64,000 nucleotides of DNA from Xanthostigma xanthostigma (Eukaryota; Arthropoda; Insecta; Raphidioptera; Raphidiidae). The notes under the pieces were generated by a model. The model was not told the origin of the DNA, ran no database searches, and saw only the letters and a list, made by a program, of their open reading frames with translations. The position numbers were made by a program, and so were the translations under genes. Below are positions 46,990-60,304 of this stretch, piece by piece (the first letter of the stretch is position 1; each line of letters starts with the position of its first letter). The stretch covers positions 23,395,001 through 23,459,000 of the forward strand of contig OY754467.1 of assembly GCA_963575645.1 (NCBI GenBank). The letters run 5' to 3'.

Positions 46990-48980
46990 TCTTCCTTTTG
47001 AATTTTTTAACACGCTACTGGTCCAATTGACGTTAAACTTTGCGGTCGTTTGTAGTTTTGATGACAATACAATAGTATGATAGATTAGCTATAATAATTA
47101 TTAATCTTTATATAACATTTAAAGTTTAAAAATAAATAGCATGTGGTGGAAGTGACGGTGCTTGTGGTAGGAATACGTGTCTCCAGCCGTTTAAATATAT
47201 CTTAATATATTAACTAAAAATTTGAAAATAGAAATATGTACATTGTACATACATAAAAAAAAATATAAACGCGGTTTATTCTAACGCACAAAAAGTGGAA
47301 AAATATATGTTTATCTTTTTTATAACGTTTATTTAATTCATTAAGTACCCCACGCTTTTAAACGTTATAAAAAATTAAAAAAAAAATAGTTTCTACTTGA
47401 AGTGCGTTGGTACGCCTACGAAATTTTTTTATTTTTAATATGTGTTTCTACTTTATAAACTATTATTGGAAACAACGTATGTATATAAATAAATTTTAAG
47501 CCTTATCTTTCAATGAACACGGGGATCCAGTGCTTATCCAGGTGTTTTTATCGCTTCAGTGGAAAGAAGCTGTTATTGTTGCTTGCATTCAGATATCTTT
47601 TCATTAACGAAGGTCATAGATGAGACAACGAACGGAATTTATTCACCTGCGTATGTATTATGTAGGTATATTTTAATTCTAAATAAACCTGCAGGGAGTG
47701 CGCATTGTTTTTGTGAGCTTATTTATAAATTTCTTAAGTGATACGTCGTTTGAAATCTACTAAAAGGACAACTTAGAGCATGTGATCAACAATGCCGTAT
47801 ATTTCCATTCTTGCGAAAAATAAACTACTAATTGATCGACACGTTTACTGGAGGGTTAAATGTCGGGAGCTCATAAATATCTTATTTGCGACCTAATGTT
47901 GTTTTTATAAACATAAAACTAGTTATATAACATCATTAAATTTAATTGTGATTCGGCGTCATTTTGACTTCAATGAAAAGAACATTGATGTATTATTATT
48001 TATAAATTTGTGCATATATTAAATATACATTTAACATCATCTACAACAATTGATGCCAATCAATCATTTGTTATTAAAGTCCGGAACGTTGAATGTCGTG
48101 TAAAGTTGCGGCCCATAAATATTGTAAATTTAAGGTCAAGTTCTCGTAGTTTGTTGTACAGGGATAGGTAAATAATGAAAATATCGGTTCAGGTAATTTT
48201 ATTTTATTTCGCGTGTCACCAAAACAATGCACTATATATATTCATTTTTTTAGAATTTCCATATCTTTTTTTAAAGATCATTAACTTCAGTGATCGTAAT
48301 CACTCGGTACAGTCGTTGTAAAAATGAGAATAATATGTACTTACAGTGTAATTAGCGCACATTAAAATGTTTAAACTTGATTTATTAGTCCTGTTCTATT
48401 CATGTAATTTTTAATTTTAATTGAATGTAGCAAAATTTAATATTTCCATAACGCAATTCGACGCGTACTTATGCCCCAAAATCGGTAGACGTCTGTAAAA
48501 AAATATTTATAATGACGTGGACTAACTGAACTATGTATAGGTATATTAAATATTTAAGCAAATATTAAAACCAATAAAAACCTATCTACTTAGGTTCCGC
48601 TTCGCTCGGATGCAATTTTAAAATATAGATAAGTAGTTCTCGTGTTTTTAGCGGACATAAAATAACACAGGCGAGGAACTTTGCACTATATAATATATGT
48701 GGTTAGTTCACTATAGCGGACACAATCAGATTGTGTTGCATTTTACATGAAACGATTTTCAGTAATGCATTTATGATTTTCATATAGCTACCATATGAAC
48801 AAAACTCATGCATATAATCTGTCTTGAATGAAATTCCCTGTATAGACAATGTTTTTGTCTAAAAAATGATACGCTTATCAAATTAGGTCGTTAGCCAATA
48901 TTTTTGGTAATTTTTTGACTAAGGTTTGAGTGATCAGAAAGTTTCTCGACTTTTTTAATATAATCGTATAATAATATAGT
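46990..48980. other. AT-rich DNA, no gene seen
   Basis: 48585-48640 (AGGTTCCGCTTCGCTCGGAT) looks like the end of an interspersed repeat; the rest shows nothing. The frame at 47559-47741 is unsupported. Confidence 0.4.
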
Positions 48981-48985
48981 TACTC

Positions 48986-49035
48986 AAATCTTTGATTAAC
49001 GTCTGATTAGAACTCTTCAATAATTTTATTTATTG
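48986..49035 (+). repeat. 50-bp retro-unit, copy 5, with target duplication
   Basis: Reads AAATCTTTGATTAACGTCTG on the + strand, then GAACTCTTCAATAATTTTAT. ATAATATAGTTAC precedes it and ATAATATATAGTTAC follows it, an imperfect 13-15 bp duplication with a 2-base indel. Same polarity rule as the other copies: AT-rich tail at the 3' end. Confidence 0.7.
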
Positions 49036-49039
49036 AATA

Positions 49040-51890
49040 ATATATAGTTACGCCCTAAATATTTTACTAGCAATTATTATATTCACTAGTATGCTTACTT
49101 GCCGTAAAAATCCTAGATATTTTAGACAATTAAATTATCGAAGCTTGTCCAATGTCCATCCCTATTTAGATCCAATATCATTTTCAACCAATAGTCGCAT
49201 ATTATATACATCTATAACTGTATTTATATATTTATACATATGGTCATAACATATGTTCCGTAAAATAATAATCATACAAATCTAATGGTCAGTGTTCCCA
49301 TAACCGATATGATGATTATGTTGATTGTCTTTTGTCTCATACCAAGCATCTTAATGCATGTATACTTGATAAACGCGTTGTTAGTCCGTAATAAGTAAAT
49401 CTCGCAGAAGAACTACAGCTAAAAACCTCGCTCTTTGTCCGTTCCTTTATTGACTCATATTTTAAATCGTATAATGTAATACTTAATAACATAATTTATA
49501 CAAAGTGAAATCTATTTCACTTTGTTTTATCGAATAGCATTAGCATGACAAGGAACTATAATAAATCTAACTGAAAGAAGTGGTGTTTTCCACTCATTTC
49601 ACTTTGTGTGTTGAATGGATCTTTTGCTATCGGTACATAATAAATGTACAAAGTACAATAATGTTTGAAAATAACGTGCAAAAGCTCATAAAAAAATTGA
49701 CTTCATTTTTTTATATATCATTTTTTATAAAAACTAAAAGTTCATTTAGTTTTTCTATCCTAAAAATATACATTTTTCAATTACATGCGAAAAAAATATA
49801 GTAGATACAATATATTAATAAATTGTGATATTTTTACAGGTACCACTAAAGTTACAAGCTTCTGTAAAAATATTATCTGTATCATAAACTAGTAAAACTA
49901 TAAGTAATATTGCTGATACAAACTTGTAATAAGCAAGTGTGGTTATCAACAATTAAAAAAACATTTCTACAGAAATTGACCATTGAAGTTTAAAGTCGAC
50001 AGAACAATATAAATATTAAACTAAAAGCAATTTGTATATTGTCTGATTTATTAGCGTCCAATCAAAGAACATTTACTGTTCTGTGGCGTCCAATAATCCA
50101 ACATTTCTTTCCCAATTTCTATACTGTTTGTATTATCTCATGGTTTGATACTTATATTCTCTAAGTTAAAACAGTAATATTGCTTTGTTATCATCTATTT
50201 GCTGTATCGGTAAAGAAGACTATAAAACATATTAACGATATTAGGTCACATTGACCTCAAAGACTTATTCCGGTTTGTGAATTATATACTGCATTAAATA
50301 TTTCAATTCCAAACTAGGTATATATAGTGTTCAGTTTGTACAACGAAAATACAAATTGTTTATAAAATAGATTCATACAACTACGTAGGACCGTCTATTT
50401 ATTACACATTTGTTTTTATTACTTTTTGACCCCTCCCATACGCTAATAAGAAAACTGAAAAATACACTCTCTAATCATTTGTGAGATATAACGTTCGTGC
50501 GCGGTAGCTGCTATAGCCGTAATAATGAAAATTCTAGTATGACAGTACGGCGTTACACGCATTTACTATAATGTTTATAAAATCAGTACGGTTGCAGGTT
50601 CTACTGGCGTAATACGACACTGTTTGTATTCGGAAATACTATATATGTATTATACATAATATATTATAGCACGGCAGTGGAAGGTTTTCGGGTAACGTAG
50701 GTCCATTCCCACCTGTGAATAAATAAAGAGGAAAAGACGGACAGATTTCTCAAAACGGTGGATTGTTTGGGCGGTACCGGTGTTATTTTGGGCCCATAGT
50801 GATCAGAGAGGGTACAGCACCACTTCCTCTACCATTCTGAGAAACTTGTGCAGTATTGTAACTAAGAAAAGAATATGCAGTTGATCGATAACAATTATAT
50901 TTAATAATCACTTCAAAACGTGACGGTGATAAGGTACAAGGAAATTTGATTTACATAATACATTCTTACGATTAACAATATGGTTTGATCATGACTAACA
51001 ATTAGGAGCTGGGGGTAGAACCCTGACAAGGTGATCACTTAATTATCTAGGGAAGTACATTTAATAAGATTATTTAAATTAAAAAAAAAAAATACGTGAA
51101 AGAGGAAAAAAAAACTAGGCGTGAGCTTCATACCTTTTTGAAGAGTACTTTACTTACACATGAACATTACTTATTCTATTAATACTTTACATAATTCGTG
51201 GATGACTACGGGTAGTTAGGCGCTTCATTGTAGTACAATGAAGTCTAAAATTTAGCTTGGAAAAGTAGCTTGAAGATGATTCTGTGGTTTATTCCATGAG
51301 CGTCCTTTTCGTGCGACCACCTCGAATCCCGGAAAACAACTTAATGTTTGTTATTTTTCCGTAACTAATCAATATTAATTTTAATTATTTCAAACCTAAC
51401 AACTATTGTTTGTCACTTTTCACTTTTGAAATCACAGATACCGCGTTTTTAGAGTCAGCCGACTGGATCACACGATAGACACACTTATGTTTATAAGTCC
51501 AAGCCTCGCGATCCAAATCGTACCGCGCATGCAAATACCCGCGAATTTAGTGACTTAAGATTTCCTTATTTATATTTTTTTATAATAATTTTATGCTAAT
51601 ATTAAAAAATTGTCGCGGTGCTATGGCACCACGTGACAATATATAGAAAATTTTAGTTAGTTGAGTTAACTGGAAGTTAATGTTACCCGCGCGCGAACGT
51701 GATATGGACATTTATTGAAAATAATATATTAGCCCTCCCCAACTGAAAACTTTTTCATAATACATACTCGTATATAAGGTCGTGCTAATACTAACTACTT
51801 GATCAGAATTGATTTTGAGGAGAAAACATTTTATTGAATAATTTAATTTTTATATCATGATTTTTTTTGTTCCGTTTTATCGAATACTAG
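49040..51890. other. no gene seen
   Basis: Mostly AT-rich. 50670-50860 and 51270-51560 are GC-richer and may be worn repeats, but gave no frame or partner. A small hairpin, CAAAGTGAAAT/ATTTCACTTTG, is near 49500-49524. Confidence 0.4.
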
Positions 51891-51896
51891 AGGCTC

Positions 51897-52113
51897 GGTC
51901 CGGCTTCGCCAGAATCTGTAGAGTGCCACAATTATTTCATCGAAAAACTGGTCTCCGCGAAAAGGGATTTTATTTTAACGCGACAATATGTAGCCTATGT
52001 CTTTCCTAAAAATCTATTCTAAATATCGGTGAAATTTTTTTAAAATTCGGATGAGTAGCTTCTGAGATTTCCTCTTACTTCCAAACTTTACTTCTTTGAA
52101 ATAATAGTATAGA
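51897..52113 (-). mobile_element. non-autonomous Helitron, 217 bp
   Basis: The minus strand starts TCTATACTATTATTTCAAAG then AAGTAAAGTTTG, and ends GGCTTCG-type GC-rich DNA with CTCTAG followed by T. Both termini are readable. It is probably a deletion derivative. Confidence 0.65.
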
Positions 52114-52525
52114 TCACTCCAGGTTGAATAAAAATTTTAAAAACCTTGTTACTTACTTATATTCTATATTTCCGTCGTCCAGACTATGTACTATGCAGTA
52201 TGCAGTAATAATACCAATACAGTACAAACTACAAAGTTATGCTGAGACATGTTGGAATTTACCTGTTTACAATACTTTTCATTGTTGTATTGCTGTGAGT
52301 TAATGTTATTGTTTTCATTGGGACTCGAATTCCATTTGAATGTGATGATGCTTGGAACAGGTGTACTGATTTGAGACGTTTGTCACATATTTTTGTTGTA
52401 GACTGAAATACTTGTGAAGTATTGAAAAAATACTGATTTCGCAGTAGTACTTAACCTATAAGAATTGTGATATAATAACATAAAGTTAGAGCTAGTACCT
52501 ATATTATATATTTGAACATTGTATT

Positions 52526-52556
52526 AATATTTTTTTTCTTTTTGTTACAGGTAAGT
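52526..52556 (+). promoter_or_regulatory. recursive splice site (ratchet point) 2
   Basis: A T-rich run with a single C leads to TTACAG at 52545-52550 and straight into GTAAGT at 52551-52556. It has the same TTACAG|GTAAGT core as the site at 23186 and a very similar TTTGAA...ATTAAT lead-in, so one long + strand intron could use both. No exon lies between the AG and the GT. Confidence 0.62.
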
Positions 52557-52559
52557 TTT

Positions 52560-54460
52560 CCGAGCTACAGTTTTGTTACAAAAGCAGCTATAAGGTTTGA
52601 ATGTGTAATTATTTAAATAACAATAATCAAGAAATAAAAGAAATTAAGTAGCAGATACAGTAATTTTTACAACTAATGAGAACTCGTTTTTAGGGAACAA
52701 TTAAAATATTGACGAAAAATTATATACTAATTGTAAAATCGATTTAATTATCAGTTTTATTGAAATTTGAAAATTCGTTATTTTTTACCGAACTACGGCA
52801 AAAGTTAAATATAGGTCAACTAATTACGTTACCAAAATGATACCAAGAATCCCTCTGATAGGTAATTTTACATATTTACGGTATTATTAATTAAGAATTT
52901 TAAGAGAAAAAAATAGTCAACTTTTTAAACTCGTCTTTATTCTTACCTTATTTGCTATTGAAACATTATATTTTCGAGTTTTTAGTATCAAACCGACCTC
53001 AATAGGAAAACGAAAAAAAGTTATTTATTTTGGCTGTTAATTCAAAAGTACAAAATAAACATCTGAATTAATACAAAGTTAATAAATTTTTATTGTCGTC
53101 TCAGTATTAGTACACTAAAATTCCAACATTTAAAAAAAATGTATTTTTTAGCTATTTAAGTGGTTTTTTAAAATAATTTTTGCAATAATTTCATGGTTTT
53201 CCGTTTAATTTCTTTGATCAGATTTTGGTTCTGCCTTCAAGATATAAGGCTGGTTTTTTCTTGACTCGAAATCGTGTTAGCTTCTGAGAAATCACATTTT
53301 CTCAGTTTTTTACTTTGGCGCATTTTACTCGCAGTAAACTCTGAACTCAACTGTTTTACATGACTTTATGTTGAAGACAAACAATGCGCCGATCATTTAT
53401 GTTATTTCGCGTAGTGCATTATGCAGCTTCGGAATCTACTTTGCATAGATCTGCATTCATGCAAAGTAAGATCTAAACAACGGAGAGTTTTAAGTACCCA
53501 GAGTAAGGAAGAGTGAACTGATGCTTGACCAATAAAGCATGCTGAGAGTGATGTTATCTGCGTCGTTTTTGAAAAAAAAGCTCTATTCGCAACAGGAGGT
53601 CCCGTCAAGCCTGACACTGAACCTGTACCGATAGATTTATTGTTACTATTTACTATTAAATCGCGTAAAAATAACCACGTAAATACAATATATCAACGTA
53701 TCTAAGGGATGCCTCAGCATTGCAGGCAATATTCGTTTTTTATAAGTGAAAATACCTTCATAAAGTATTTCTTTTACTGTATTTAATCATCTTTATTCAA
53801 GGCTACGTAGTTTTCAACATATTCAGACGAGACAAATTTTCTTGGTTAGAAAATATCTTATTCTAGAAAACGATAATTTTTATAGCATAATTATTTCACA
53901 TGTTCATTGTTCATTATTATTATTATTTCATTTCACTTTTGTTACTACGAATTAATTTGGCTATATTTCACATTTAGCTGTAGGTATATTTAAGCGAGTA
54001 TTTTCAGTAATATGAATATTACAAGTAACTTAATACACTATAAATATTTTGAACTTTTGAATAGCAAGAAAATGCCCCAACATGCTTGTGTAGATCTTAT
54101 TGAATAGTGTTATTAGTGTACAACCCTGACGGTCTCTGCAATAATAAGAAGCCCTGTCTATTTGACTAAACATAATTTACGTTTTAAGTCATGCATCGGT
54201 TTTCAACTGACAATACAATGAACAAGTAAATACAGCAATCTCTCTTTATATAATATCTATCTGCCAATAAGAAAAAAAAAAACATCAGCCAGTTTGTGTA
54301 TTGAACCCAGAATCAATGTGCTTTCAAGCTTAGAAAAATCGTATAAATTTTTCCGTTGTATTGTAGAAACATTTATTGTAGCCCAGTAATCACAAACCTG
54401 AAATTGTTGCTAATAATTAAATATATATATATATACAGTGTGTATAACATTATAGATGTA
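52560..54460. other. AT-rich DNA, no gene seen
   Basis: 53400-53640 is a little GC-richer and holds a minus frame (53402-53617) without any signature. Confidence 0.45.
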
Positions 54461-54464
54461 ATCG

Positions 54465-54857
54465 AAAATCGAATTTCGGAATGGCATTTGGGAATTGCGT
54501 CCTGCTTGATCTTAAACTCAGGTTTACCAACACATATTTTATTTCATCGTCAGCATGGTGTTTTTTGTAAGTGAAGTTGTAAAAATCACCAAAAAAAAGT
54601 GTCTACCGTTATTTTTTTTAATGAAAAAAAATACCAAAAAGCTATTAGGAATGCATTTTTATAACCCCACACCAAATATTTCCGTTTATTTTATGATATT
54701 GTTGTCGTTGTATGGTTTAAATGAAAATACAATGTATTTTTCAATTTTATTTATTTTATTATTTATATTATAAAATTGCATTCCAAAACAACTTTTCTAT
54801 CTTAGTTTTACGTTAAGTGGAATGCGATACCCAAATGCCATTCCGAAATCCGATTTT
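54465..54857. mobile_element. MITE with 40-bp inverted ends, 393 bp
   Basis: AATTTCGGAATGGCATTTGG near the left end is mirrored by CCAAATGCCATTCCGAAAT near the right end, with further matching TTGCATTCC/GGAATGCA blocks inside. The frames at 54356-54574 and 54555-54773 fall in it and have no signature. Confidence 0.6.
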
Positions 54858-55368
54858 TTTTATTTAATACACCTCTTAATTGTTACGTTTATCCTGGGAC
54901 ACATTGTATTTTCCATATGATAGTCGTAAAATAATGATAAAAGTCTCATTGGCTAAAACTAGCCATCTAAATATAAAAAGAACTGAATTGTGGAAAAAAA
55001 TGCAATCACAAATCAGTACTTATTTGGGCGAATATATATGAGTCCTTTTAAAAAGACTATAATACTTGCCTTAAAATCGGCGGTGGTTTTATTTATATTT
55101 TGGAACCATTTTTCCACGAGGAACCCAGATTTCAAATACACGTCGACTTAAACATAATAATTTCAACGTCATTAAAATATAAATCGTTACAATAAATGAT
55201 ACTTTCGTGTCTTGGCCACTGGCGCTATTGTAAGTTTATAATTACAATTAGAAGCTTTAATATTTTGACCGCGTAGTGAGAGTGTGGTGGACGCAGCATG
55301 TATATTATTCAAATGACGCCGACGGCTTGCAGTGCAAATGAGTAACTAAGGTTAATGGTAAAGACGTT

Positions 55369-55435
55369 ATGAAAACAAGAAGCTGGAGGGCCGCGCCGCG
55401 GGACGGTTCAAGGCCGCACCAAGAACGTGCAGGAG
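55369..55435 (+). CDS. candidate GC-rich first exon
   Basis: ATG at 55369 opens 22 codons, MKTRSWRAAPRDGSRPHQER then AG, running to a donor-like GAG|GTAATT (GT at 55436). The stretch is about two-thirds G+C in a 30% background, which can mark real coding sequence. There is no homology I recognise and the donor is weak. It could equally be part of a worn repeat. Confidence 0.15.
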
Positions 55436-55444
55436 GTAATTAGA

Positions 55445-57020
55445 AACATGCAGCCATATACTTCTGTTGTGTAGCAGTTGACTTTATCGGGGAAAGTTGT
55501 GAAATACGTTTTTTTTATTTTCAATAGTCCAGGTCTGTTTAGTATCCAGCACTTTTTTGTACTAAGCTAGTAAACTTCTTCGATGTTTTTGAGTTCAATT
55601 TGTTTGATATATATTTGATCATGAAAACACAATATGCTTACTAAAGATGCGCTGAACGTCTGCAAGAGTGACGTAAGGTTAATACTGCCTCTTTAAAGCT
55701 CTGACTGAAGTCTGATATAAAAAAAACTGTTTGAGTCAGATAACATTTTTGGAATTGGTTTCTGGCCACTTTTAATTTTATTTAAAAAAATAATGTCAAC
55801 ATTCAGAGTGAGGTTAACATTGAAGCTTTCTGTTAGAAAATAAATGTGTAAAACAAAATGTATCATTCTAATGAAGCTGTTATTAATTGGCAAAATTTCA
55901 TACTCTGCGTTGTCATTTTAATTGTATAATTGTTTCATATTTTCTTTAGAACTAAAAGTGGTCTGAATCCAGAACAGAGATCTAGAATTCAAAATAATTG
56001 TTATTTAATGGTGATTAATTAATATCTATCATCAATTGAAAGATAGTGAAAATTCAACTTACGTGTTTAAAATAAATATTATAAACATAAAAAAAATAAA
56101 AGTAATGAAATCCTTATATTTATATGGTGATGAAACATTCATAAAAAGAAAACACTAAGGTTTGTGGTATTTGTATAGAAAATATTCCTATCTCACGCGT
56201 CTGAAGTAAAGCTTCATGGGTAAACGTTTGTAACCAAGTAAACACTAAACAGAAAAGGGCTGTTGATCGAGCTCCCCCAACAATGCATTCGTTTCCCCAC
56301 TCTGCTTTCACAGACAGCACCTTCCTCGTGTATCTACTGATTCTGATTTGATGGCCGGTCGGCTGCCGGGTGTCGACACTATACATATCAAGTGGATCTA
56401 CCATGGGGCTTTGTGTACATTTTCATATGCACCGGTTGTTAAAATTCAGTTTGCACGTTAAATTGCAGGCAAACAGATCTGGAATCGACATAGTGTGCGT
56501 GAAAACATCGTCATATCCGACGGTGTCGTTTTTTGTTGAAACAAATTACTTTCATTGGAGCCAAAGAAGTTTCAATTAAAAAATATAAATAAAATGTAGA
56601 AATTAGAGTCTAGATATTTTCTCATGAGAAGGCACATTTTGCGGGCAACTCTCCTCACTTTGTTGCGTGTAATTAATAGGGTCGCGACTGGCATTAAACA
56701 GAGACGTTATGCCCGATAGACCGACGAATGAACCGACATTACTGAAGAATACTGTATTTGTGAGGAAACATAACTTAATTGATGATGTTATCTCACATTT
56801 ATATTACTACAACCAAACATAATTATACAATGTACATGCAGGGAAAATTATATGAATTATGATCTGTGGCAAACATATTATATGTAGCGGAAAACGCATA
56901 CAGGAATATTTCCTAGAAGAAATCAAGGAAGTTACCACAACATTTTTTTTATCTCAGATTTTCTTATTATCAATGATAATAAAAGACAATTATATATTAA
57001 CAAAAATATATAATTAAAAT
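55445..57020. other. no gene seen
   Basis: The minus frame 56120-56404 crosses a GC-richer segment (56250-56400) without a known domain. Confidence 0.4.
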
Positions 57021-57034
57021 TCAGTACATTAACG

Positions 57035-57062
57035 TTTCGGTCCGGATTTGGAGCTTCTTTAG
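57035..57062 (-). repeat. hammerhead-like motif, third locus
   Basis: Minus strand: CTAAAGA, AGCTCC-AAATCC-GGACC, GAAA. The same block as at 21499 and 21982, with two changes. The flanks (GATAATTTTATTT) are also shared with 22069. Confidence 0.35.
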
Positions 57063-57362
57063 AACTGATCTAATAAAATGGTCGATAATTTTATTTATTG
57101 CGAGTAAAATGTTGAGACTTCGATAAACCGAATCAATTTTTGGAGGCCATAACTCTGTAATAATAACTAGTGGTCTTCCAGTGTTCAAAATTCGACCGTA
57201 ATTCATTCAATTTTTAAATTTGAACGTTATTGAGGTTCTTTTATTATTATATGGACTTCTCCTGAATCGATTTTACCTGTGCTAACTCATACACATCGTG
57301 ATAAAACATATATTATGCACCTCTATTAAAACGAAGAGAACGGTATATTCGAAAATGTGACT

Positions 57363-57565
57363 GAAGGAGATTTATTTGGTTGAGGAACAATTGAAAAAAA
57401 GTTTTACCAGAGTATAGTTGTGGCCAACGTTTCGAAAAATATATTTCCATCTTCAGGGCCTCAATGCAAGTTGAAGATGAAAATATATATTTCGAAACGT
57501 TGGCCACAAACGTTACTCTGGTAAAGCTTATTTTCAATTGTTCCTCAACCAAATAAATCTCCTTC
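57363..57565. repeat. 203-bp inverted repeat with hammerhead-like motifs
   Basis: GAAGGAGATTTATTTGGTTG on the left and its complement on the right bound 95-bp arms. Each arm contains CTGAAGA or TTGAAGA, a GAAA...TTTC stem and GAAACGTTGGCC (57430-57456 minus, 57471-57497 plus). The two motifs face each other across a 14-base loop. The minus frame 57313-57591 is a shadow. Confidence 0.55.
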
Positions 57566-57569
57566 AAGA

Positions 57570-59930
57570 ACGGTATATGTTTCATCATCACAGTGTGTGC
57601 AAATTAACACACTCTAATCGGTACCACATTTTTTTTCCTTCCCGTATTTATATATAGATGATGATAATGATAGTTCATTTGTATGTGACCTAAATTCGGT
57701 ATACAAAATCTCAATAAAATACGATGACCAATATCTATAGAATACACAATAGAAAACGTTGAAAATCTAATATGGTCATTTAAAAAGTTCCTAATGCTGA
57801 AGATTTATTAACCAAAAGAACCTTCAATTTTTTTAAAATTTAGTTAATGGCAATATATCAATTGACATTCCAAATAATAGTAACATAGTAACAATATTAA
57901 ATAACTGAAAAACCCAGTTTTGAGTAAACCGTACGTTTTGAACAAGGTTATGATTTCCACTTGTTTCCCGAATTTTTGAAGACAGCTTCCGTTTGTCAGT
58001 CTATACGCTATATAAACTCAACTATTCAACGGATTATCTTGAGGGTTTGACAAATAGATAGAGAAAATATTTGAGATTTCAGAATGCCTATTACGCTATC
58101 GTAACAGCGGACAGAGGCAATGAACGAAATAGTGAATTGGGCAACGCCGGATAAAGCAGACTATAATATCTTATGAAGCCTATACAAACCCAAAGTAGTT
58201 ATGGGTGCTTTGAATTCCTAGGATTGTTTCTTCCACCATATATGTAAAATGTATTTATTGCAAAATCTTGCAAAAAATATTGGAACTAGTCTTCCTTTAT
58301 ATTTTGAAAGAATTTTAAACACCCGGATACCCTTCTTCGAAAATCTATTCCGAATTATTAATAATCATTATTTTCTAAAATATAAATTTAGTTGTTTATA
58401 ATTTTATATCTCTCGACAGTATTTTTAAAACATGAAGACAAGTTGTCAGATATTTTTGATAAGTAGAATAAAATTAACTGAAACATTACCTACATATTAT
58501 GTACCTATATTTATAAAAAAATTAAATCGGAATTCAAAAAAAGGCTTTTGCAATTTTTTCATCTACTTTCCATCAAGTTTGTCTTACTAGTTATATCTTA
58601 GTAAGAAAAGTGAGAATAATGGAAACACAATTCCTTGTTATTTATTGGTGGTGACTTGAACGATCAGTGAAGACACCTTTATCGGCAAAAAAACGTAAAA
58701 ATTATCACTGGCAAAGTAAAAATAGTAAAATTGAAATGAGTATTCTGCAGAAAAAACATTTGGATGTATATAATACATACCTACTGAAATATTGCAGTGA
58801 TTTAAATGATCGATAAAGTTACATTTCTTAAAAAGAACGTCAACTATATATAACGCATAAAAAGAGCTAAGATTATTCGTGTGAAATACCTATTATGTTC
58901 AAATAAAATTTGAAAATTTAACAAAAAATTGCTGTTGTGATTATCTAAATAGATAAACAAGAATTTAAAGATCATAAAATACATTTCTGTTTGGAATATC
59001 TTTGCAATAAGAGACAAAATTTTACACTTGAGATTTATAACATAGGTACATAAAAAATAATGCACATTTAGATTTAAATTCAAATTAATTTCCTTTCTGT
59101 CATCGTTATACTAATTTATAATAAACGTATACAAATCGGAAACAAAATCAGGATACTTATGATCTAGACAATTTTTATAGCCGTGAAGTCCATCTTAAAC
59201 ATTAATAAGGCCGTCTTTCCACAAATCAGTTTTTTACAGTACCTATTCTTGTTTACAGTTTACAAAAAAAAATGTTGGGGTTTGGGTACGAAAAGTTTAT
59301 TATAACTACAAAGTGGGTATACAAACGGACTCGAGTTTAATTATACCCCCTTTTAAAATACAGGGTCTTTTTTGAAAATTAAATGTTTGTATCTACTACA
59401 TTTTTTGGAAATAATTTTCAAAGATGTGGACGATTTCAGACTCTGCTACATGAATATTAAAACGTGTTAGCTCGTAAAGATTACAAAATACAATATAATT
59501 ATGCACATATAAAAATATGTTATAGCGCTCCAGAATTTTCAGCTGCTTTAAAAAAAATCAAACTTTTTAGAATTTCGTAGTAAAAAATAAAAAAAAACTC
59601 AGATATCGTAAAAATGTTTTCCATAAAAGTGAGTAGGTATGTGTATCGAATTAAAAATAAACTGAGAATATTTCAATATTATCAAATTGTATCCCCAGTT
59701 GTTCGTCCGTGACTGTACGTATATATTACGATACCCACTACAAGGTATGTTATAATTACTTTTTAGTTTTTACTATACATTTGTACACATGTATGCAATG
59801 TTTTCTTGTTTTTGCAGTCAGATTAATCTGTGCAGTCCCATGACTTGATTCCATTTGCATCGCGCAAGCTTTTTTACCATGTCTATAGTTTATGTGCCTT
59901 TCATCAGACGAGGTGGAATGCCTTTGATGG
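57570..59930. other. AT-rich DNA, no gene seen
   Basis: 59260-59400 contains a possible worn repeat (TACGAAAAGTTTATTATAAC and a TACCCCCTTTTAAAATACAG stretch). No frame is supported. Confidence 0.4.
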
Positions 59931-60024
59931 CGGCGTAAATTATGTATTTTAACCGATTCATTAGCAGATACACGTCTTCGTTATACTATTTACTTGTTCT
60001 AACACATTTGTATACGGTGTGTTT

Positions 60025-60301
60025 CGTTGTGGCTGGACAATCTAGACACGCGGCAATGTGTCAGCCAAGCTCGGCAACTGTAGTATGCGTACACGGAAAG
60101 AAAATTTCATTAAAAAATACACCCGAACCATTTCGAATTACTTTCGACCCCTCTATAACTCAAAACCTGTTTTACCTGCCCACTTGTAATTTTGTTTGTA
60201 TAAAAAAAATCGCACAAAAAAGACCACGCAAAAACAGGTTTGGGTGTATAATAAAGAAAATAAAATTTGTTGATGCGTGCAATTACGCGGGTAATGGCTA
60301 G
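60025..60301 (+). repeat. repeat with Helitron-like 3' end, related to 3630-3760
   Basis: The first 130 bases match the repeat at 3630-3760. The right end, GCGTGCAATTACGCG then GGTAATGGCTAG followed by T, is a hairpin plus CTAG as in Helitrons. The 119-codon frame 59942-60301 stops inside this end and is best read as a chance frame over the repeat. Confidence 0.4.
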
Positions 60302-60304
60302 TAA

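Noticed and set aside
49499-49525. CAAAGTGAAAT hairpin as a terminator or microRNA
   Set aside because: Stem too short and in AT-rich DNA where such palindromes are expected.
51605-51660. TGTCGCGG...GTGACA segment as a solo LTR end
   Set aside because: No second LTR, primer-binding site or target duplication could be found.
59942-60301. 119-codon frame with a hydrophobic N-terminus
   Set aside because: It ends exactly in the CTAG terminus of a Helitron-like repeat and overlaps a block shared with 3630-3760, so it is a frame over repeat DNA.
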